Assembly (NCBI RefSeq): GCF_029784135.1
Contig: NC_073746.1
Coordinates: 159,019,108-159,083,107 of the forward strand
DNA from: Toxorhynchites rutilus septentrionalis
Lineage: Eukaryota; Arthropoda; Insecta; Diptera; Culicidae
Direction: 5' to 3'
DNA length: 64,000 bases
A program made the position numbers and the translations under genes. Within the stretch, counting starts at the first letter, position 1, and every line of letters starts with the position of its first letter. The notes beneath the pieces were generated by a model. The model was not told where the DNA came from. It searched no databases and was given only the letters and a program-made list of their open reading frames with translations. Of the stretch, positions 58,928-64,000 are shown piece by piece.

Positions 58928-59290
58928 AGAAGAAGAGGAATGCAGGTTCGAGCCCTGCAAAAAAACGAACGCATTGAAAGGGGCAATAAAATTTCAAGGC
59001 AAGCGTCATCTAATGATGCACGCGATGTTGGTGCAGTGAAAAGCGCTCGCACTGAACCGAGCCCTCGCGAGTGGGACACCACATCGAATAACAGCGGAGT
59101 AGGCGATTTCGGCGCGTCGGTCGAAAATGTAAACGTCGTTACCCAGGCAACAACCAAAATCAAGCTCCCCCGCTGGTGGTGAAGGCGGTCGCTCTTGACA
59201 AACTCATCAGCGAATTCGCATTGATGGGTGTTACAGCAGAATACAAGCTGTGTGGCATAATTCAGTCTTTTTTCCAAGCAGTTAACATAG
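58928..59290 (+). pseudogene. Possible LINE ORF1 N-terminal fragment
   Basis: A start-like ATGAGTAAGAAGAAGAGGAA (58,921) leads into a Ser/Asn-rich stretch: SNNSGVGDFGASVENVNVV, TQATTKIKLP. A one-base slip near 59,168 follows, then PLVVKAVALDKLISEF and MGVTAEYKLCGI. The pattern resembles the start of gag-like ORF1 proteins of mosquito LINEs, but I cannot name the family. It lies inside the mariner and includes stops. Confidence 0.45.
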
Positions 59291-59761
59291 TTTGTTTTCC
59301 GTCATCATAAGGGCTTCGTTTGTGACTTTGAGAATGCATCAATGCATTAAACTGACGTTATGGCGAAGCAAGCGTTAAGGTTGTGCGCCGAAAAATTATT
59401 TGGGGAATACCAAGCATCTTGAATGTCTTACTGGAATGTTATAAGTTATTTGGGTTCGCGTGCCAGTCGCAAAACAGCCTTCAACTAGGATTGCATTTGC
59501 GCTAATATTGACCATAATGAAGCATTGCTACTGCAACTACTAGAAAAGGTTGTTATTAACAAACAGAGTTTATTTCACTTGTTTAGTCACCACCAGGAGG
59601 GGGGGGGTTTAAGGGGGGGGATAAGAAGTTGTCTTCTAAATGGCAACAAGTTTGCGTACAAAACGACGCATATTTGACTTAAATTGAATAATTTTAAGTA
59701 TGTTAAATAAAGCGTCAAATTTCGATCAGAAATACGACATTTCTTTTTCCCCAACCCTATA

Positions 59762-61649
59762 TTATACATCAAAATGTTACGAAAACTGAAAAATCACTTT
59801 GGTTTGAGGTTCCCGTTTTGAGAGACAAATATACTTGCAAACGTATTAATTATACTTATCATCTCAAATGGTTTCTGAGTTATGAATTAATTTTTTGTTC
59901 ACAAAATATTACTGTGATGAGGAATGCGTCTAATACATTTCTCATTACAGGTCTTGATAACACGAACGGAGATTTTGCAAGCACACAACCCAACCTAAGC
60001 TTCAAACAAAAAAAGTTGCCAGAATCCTAAATCGTGAGCTGTACGACCGATGCTAACGAAACGCATCCATCGCGTTTTGTGAAGTTTCATTTCAATGAAA
60101 ATCAATGGATTCCACGCCATTTGGCTGACAGAGAAATGGAGAATCGATAGGTCACCATCGAGCATTATGCATTATTGTTATGGTTTGAAATAGTTGTAGA
60201 TTTCATAGGTATTTGTCCAATATTACATTTTTAATATCTTTTCAATCACTTTTAAATCTGAACATGCTTGGTAATGTTTAAAGGAGCTACTTTCTACAAA
60301 AAAAAATGAATTTAAAATATTTTGGATCCTAAGTATTTTTTGTCGCTGTGAGTTGTTACATAAATGCAAAAAAAGAACATCTCCAGCATCGAAAGCTTCA
60401 AATATAGTTCCACAAAAACATCTCTGTAACGAATGTGGATTGAGAATCCCACGAAATTAAACCATGCTTAGGGGTTTGAAATTTGATTAATTCGACACTA
60501 ACGCCTCTGCAATCAAACAAACAGAGTGGAAAAACCATACCAACAGTAAACATACGCTAAATGAAGTACATTTTATGAAAAGCGGCTTTAATTTGGTAAA
60601 GGGGGTTGAGGTTCGAACGCTACGCTTCACATCGGAGGGGTGTTAGCCTTTTGCCAGTCCCATTTCACTCCCAGCCCAATCACCCAACGCTGGAAGAGAG
60701 AAAAAACCCGATCCGACTGGTGGTAGGAACATGTATCGTGGGACTAGATGAACGTTAAAATATGTCATTTATCAAAACAATATTTATATTTCTATTATGG
60801 AAGAATCTTTTTACCGTTTCGCACCCTCCGCATGTTTTAAAGTGAGAGTGTGTCTTTTGTAACATGATTCGGAAGCGTGCCGCTCGACCTAACGGAAGCG
60901 AACAGCAAAAAATTATGAATACAAATCTATTTTTTGTCGGCGCACAGTATTAGAACAGATTACGAGCCTCTTCATTGGAAATTAAATAAATACCATATTA
61001 ATCATTGTGATTTGCATATATTATCGGTTTTAAGGCCTCCAACCGGTGGTGAAAAGTTATCCCGTCCCAAGTGTCAGTTACGGAAGTATATGCAAAACAT
61101 CGTACCCCGTGCATACCTTCCGGGAGAGTGTGTAATTGTCCTCCGGGGGAAGTGCGTCAGTGATCAAAAGAGCATATATATCATCCGTCTGTCAATATGA
61201 GATTTACATGTGTTATGCAAATTAGCGCTTTCCCCAGTGTGAGGTAGGATATATTTGCAAAAATTGTTGCATAAGAGGAGGGCAATTACTGGACTGTTGC
61301 GTAGTTATTCATTTTTTGACAGCATCCCCATAAAATTGGGTATAATTTTTGCCTGTCATGAACAATACCAATTAATGAATAAATTTCCAATTGTCAGCTG
61401 TGAATATGTTTGAGTATAAGTAATATTGAGTAGTAGAATACACGAATTTGTTTCATTACTGTCACATTAAACAATATGATTAAAATTTCAAAAAACTTTT
61501 CGAATCATAAACAACTGTGATACTTTGGGGTACCTGTGCAGAGCTTTGTGTGTTTTTACGTGAAGTTATGAAGTTACTCAGCTATGTTTTAGCATTAGTC
61601 TGGGGGTAATCTCATTATTTCTTCGCTATATGGCAGTAGTTTCTCCGAA
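59762..61649. other. Unassigned interval
   Basis: No ORF with a recognisable domain and no terminal repeats were found. Open frames are short (below 90 codons). Confidence 0.45.
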
Positions 61650-61651
61650 TA

Positions 61652-62949
61652 AAGGGTGTGTCACATCAAATTGCATCACGGAAAAACGCTGTAGAAATTC
61701 GCCCAGTAGACCGATCCTTTTGAAAATTTTAGACAGTAAAATAAAAACTATTAAACAACTTTTGGCATTTTCTTTTTATTCATACTTCGAGCCCAAACCC
61801 GTATGCTCGCACCTTCCTCTTTACCCCGTCCATAAGGTTCTGTACAACGTCAGGTTGTAGTTTTTTTTTTAACAGAAATGCATTTTCTCTTGAAGTCCGC
61901 CTCCGATTTGACAACTTTTGGGTTCTTCTGGAGGGCCTGCTTCATAATCGCCCAATATTTCTCTATTGGGCGAAGCTCCGGCGCGTTGGGCGGGTTCATT
62001 CCCTTTGGCACGAAGGTGACCCCGTTGGCTTCGTACCACTCCAACACGTCCTTTGATTAGTGGCACGAAGCGAGATCCGGCCAGAAGATGGTCGGGCCCT
62101 CGTGCTGCTTCAATAGTGGTAGTAAGCGCTTCTGTAGGCACTCCTTAAGGTAAACCTGCCCGTTTACCGTGCCGGTCATCACGAAGGGGGCGCTCCGCTT
62201 TCCGCAAGAGCAGATCGCTTGCCACACCATGTACTTTTTGGCAAACTTGGATAGTTTCTGCTTGCGAATCTCCTCCGGAACGCTGAATTTGTCCTCTCCG
62301 GAGAAGAACAACAGGCCCGGCAGCTGACGAAAGTCCGCTTTGACGTAGGTTTCGTCGTCCATTACCAGGCAATGCGGCTTCGTCAGCATTTCGGTGTACA
62401 GCTTCCGGGCTCACGTCTTCCCCACCATGTTTTGCCTTTCGTCGCGGTTAGGAGCCTTCTGAACCTTGTATGTACGCAGGCCCTCCCGCTGCTTGGTCCG
62501 CTGGACGAATGAACTTGACAAATTCAGCTTATTGGCGACATCCCGGACCGAAATTCTCGGATCACGTCTAAACTGCTTAACTACGCGCTTGTGATCTTTT
62601 TCACTGACGGAGCATCCATTTTTGCCGTTCTTCACCTTCCGGTCGATGGTTAGGTTCTCGAAGTATCGGTTTAGTACTCTGCTGACCGTGGATTGGACGA
62701 TTCCCAGCATCTTACCGATGTCCCGATGTGACAACTCCGGATTCTCGAAATGAGTGCACAGGATTAATTCACGACGCTCTTTTTCGTTCGACGACATTTT
62801 TCCAAATTTACGAAAAATTGACAGTGAAGCATGGCCAACGTGATCTATACACTCTTATCTGATTATAAGCGAAAGCTGAAGATATAATTCCTAAAAATTA
62901 AATTTCTACAGCGTTTTTTCCGTGATGCAATTTGATGTGACACACCCTT
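61652..62949 (-). mobile_element. ITmD37E transposon, nearly intact
   Basis: It is flanked by TA (61,650-61,651 and 62,950-62,951). The TIRs are about 48 bp, starting AAGGGTGTGTCACATCAAAT on both sides and differing by one A in an A run. Total length is 1,298 bp with one transposase gene on the minus strand. The D-to-E spacing of the transposase (37 residues) identifies the ITmD37E family known from mosquitoes. Confidence 0.88.
61850..62797 (-). pseudogene. ITmD37E transposase with few disabling changes
   Basis: The minus-strand start MSSNEKERRELILCTHFENP leads into a helix-turn-helix pair (LSHRDIGKMLGIVQSTVSRV; ISVRDVANKLNLSSSFVQRT). Then come CLVMDDETYVKADF (first Asp), KKYMVWQAICSCGKRSAPF, FWPDLASCH (second Asp) and APELRPIEKYWAIMKQAL (Glu). 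There are 37 residues between the second Asp and Glu. Two in-frame stops are seen: after MVGKT (about 62,411) and after ASCH, TAA in place of a Tyr-like codon (about 62,054). Apart from these the frame is unbroken across about 315 codons, so the copy died recently. Confidence 0.87.
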
Positions 62950-62951
62950 TA

Positions 62952-64000
62952 CTTGAAGGTCTTAGGCTACGGTAATATTGGATCGGAATACATACGAAAA
63001 TTTTATTGTACGGAAACCGACGGAAAGAAACATACTAGGTTCGAGTGGTCCACGCTATCCCATCCCATTAAGCATTTCTGTAGGTAGAACCGATTTTGCT
63101 TCAGCACTATGATTTGTCAAGAGATAGGCAATAGGCAAAAATCGAAGATGAACCAAAATACGTGTAAGAAAAGCAGTTGTCAAAAATTAACTAAACATTC
63201 AAAATAGCCGTACTTGCCAGCATAAGTGAGACATGAGTACCAACATAATGCCACAAAAAATCTAGAATCGAATATACGTAAACCGCGTAAATTCGAAAGT
63301 CGCGTTACTTTTTGAACAGACCTCGTACACCAGTGGTTAGATAATGTGAAAGTCATGACCAAAACAAAAGAACAAAAATATAATCGGATAATCGAGTTTC
63401 TACTGTATCTTGTTCAGGTGAAGGTGGAAGCTAGCCACAAATGGCTGCCACAATGGAGCTCATTTCTTTCATCTCCCTCACTCACCCCTCGCCCTAAAAT
63501 CAATAATTTTGCGAAACAGTGTGAAGAAAATGATCGTTTTCGCACACTTCCCATCAAGTAATATCAACCAAACTCTAATCGATTACTCACAAAATATAAA
63601 ATTTTCATCTGCCGTCGCACTGTATAGTGAAAACGTCGGAAAACTCGAGCTAGTGCTCTAAAAGTAAAATTTTCATTTTCCAATATCCACAAGGGTTTTG
63701 TTTGTATTGGTGAAATAAAATGTTATTCCTGAGTCATGGCGTTTCATGTCATAAAAATCAATAGAATAAAATTGTGTCGTGAAAACACTTATTATTTTTA
63801 CGTTTAATGGGTCTATAATGTAAGTCTTAGCAACTTTAACATTGGTTAAGCAAACTGTATTGCAGAGCTCGGAACACTGCCACGGCTGCCTATGCTTCCA
63901 AAAATAGTAAACGGAAAAGTATTACATTCAATCAAAATGCCTCGGCGTGAAAACAATATGATCAACGAAGGAAAATATTAAGGAATTATGAACATCGAGT
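62952..64000. other. Unassigned interval to window end
   Basis: About 1 kb of AT-rich sequence with only short open frames and no motif that I recognise. Confidence 0.45.

Larger units (their letters stand above)
57320..59759 (+). mobile_element. mariner (DD34D-type) element, interrupted
   Basis: The left end TTGGGTTGGGGAAAAAGAAA and right end (reverse complement TAGGGTTGGGGAAAAAGAAA) form TIRs of about 26 bp ending in TGTCGTAT, with TA on both flanks (57,318-57,319 and 59,760-59,761). The transposase is split between 57,505-58,200 and about 59,620-59,680. About 1.3 kb between these is foreign (repeat at 58,241-58,533 and a LINE fragment). Confidence 0.85.

Overview
This window is gene-poor, AT-rich insect DNA. 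It is most likely from a culicine (Aedes-type) mosquito. Three signs point there: a tRNA-derived SINE whose tail resembles mosquito SINEs, an ITmD37E transposon (a mosquito-typical family), and a glial-cells-missing protein of dipteran type. I recognise one intact host gene, gcm (about 29.0-32.7 kb, + strand, three coding exons), and one host-derived pseudogene (histone H3, 41.6-41.9 kb, - strand). Almost everything else that can be identified is mobile DNA, often nested.

Layout. 1-5.9 kb: two head-to-tail copies of a Dong/R4-type LINE (restriction-like endonuclease) joined through a TAA repeat; the first is cut by the window edge and dead, the second has an intact 1,221-residue ORF. 6.36-11.99 kb: an I-type LINE (gag-like ORF1, then endonuclease/RT/RNase H ORF2) with an 11-bp target duplication and a dead ORF2. 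12.1-16.2 kb: a second, diverged Dong/R4-type LINE with an intact ORF. 16.6-18.6 kb: Helitron ends and a Helitron replicase fossil set in a TA repeat. 20.4-27.7 kb: a TTAA-flanked MITE, two foldback elements, a TA-flanked MITE, a pogo transposase fossil, an I-LINE fragment and a second Helitron fossil.

28.6-32.7 kb: the gcm locus. It has a candidate Inr/DPE promoter, a tiny first coding exon, an intron holding a SINE, and a GCM-domain exon, followed after a 74-bp intron by a large C-terminal exon. 34.1-42.3 kb: a Tc1/mariner-type fossil, a hAT-type element (35.3-38.6 kb) holding a mariner fossil and a 2.2-kb I-LINE insertion, another transposase fossil, and a tandem array of histone-spacer-like repeats carrying a broken H3 gene and a third I-LINE copy. 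42.5-43.1 kb: the second copy of the TA-flanked MITE.

46.3-49.3 kb: a nearly complete PIF/Harbinger element whose two genes are interdigitated on opposite strands. 49.4-51.5 kb: a Helitron-associated repeat, a long TA tract, a SINE and a 150-bp tandem array ending in a Helitron 3' terminus. 52.7-59.8 kb: an inverted pair of short repeats, a possible LTR promoter, an RTE-type LINE fossil split by a TIR element, and a mariner split by 1.3 kb of insertion. 61.65-62.95 kb: an ITmD37E transposon with 48-bp TIRs. The remaining stretches show no coding or repeat structure that I can support.
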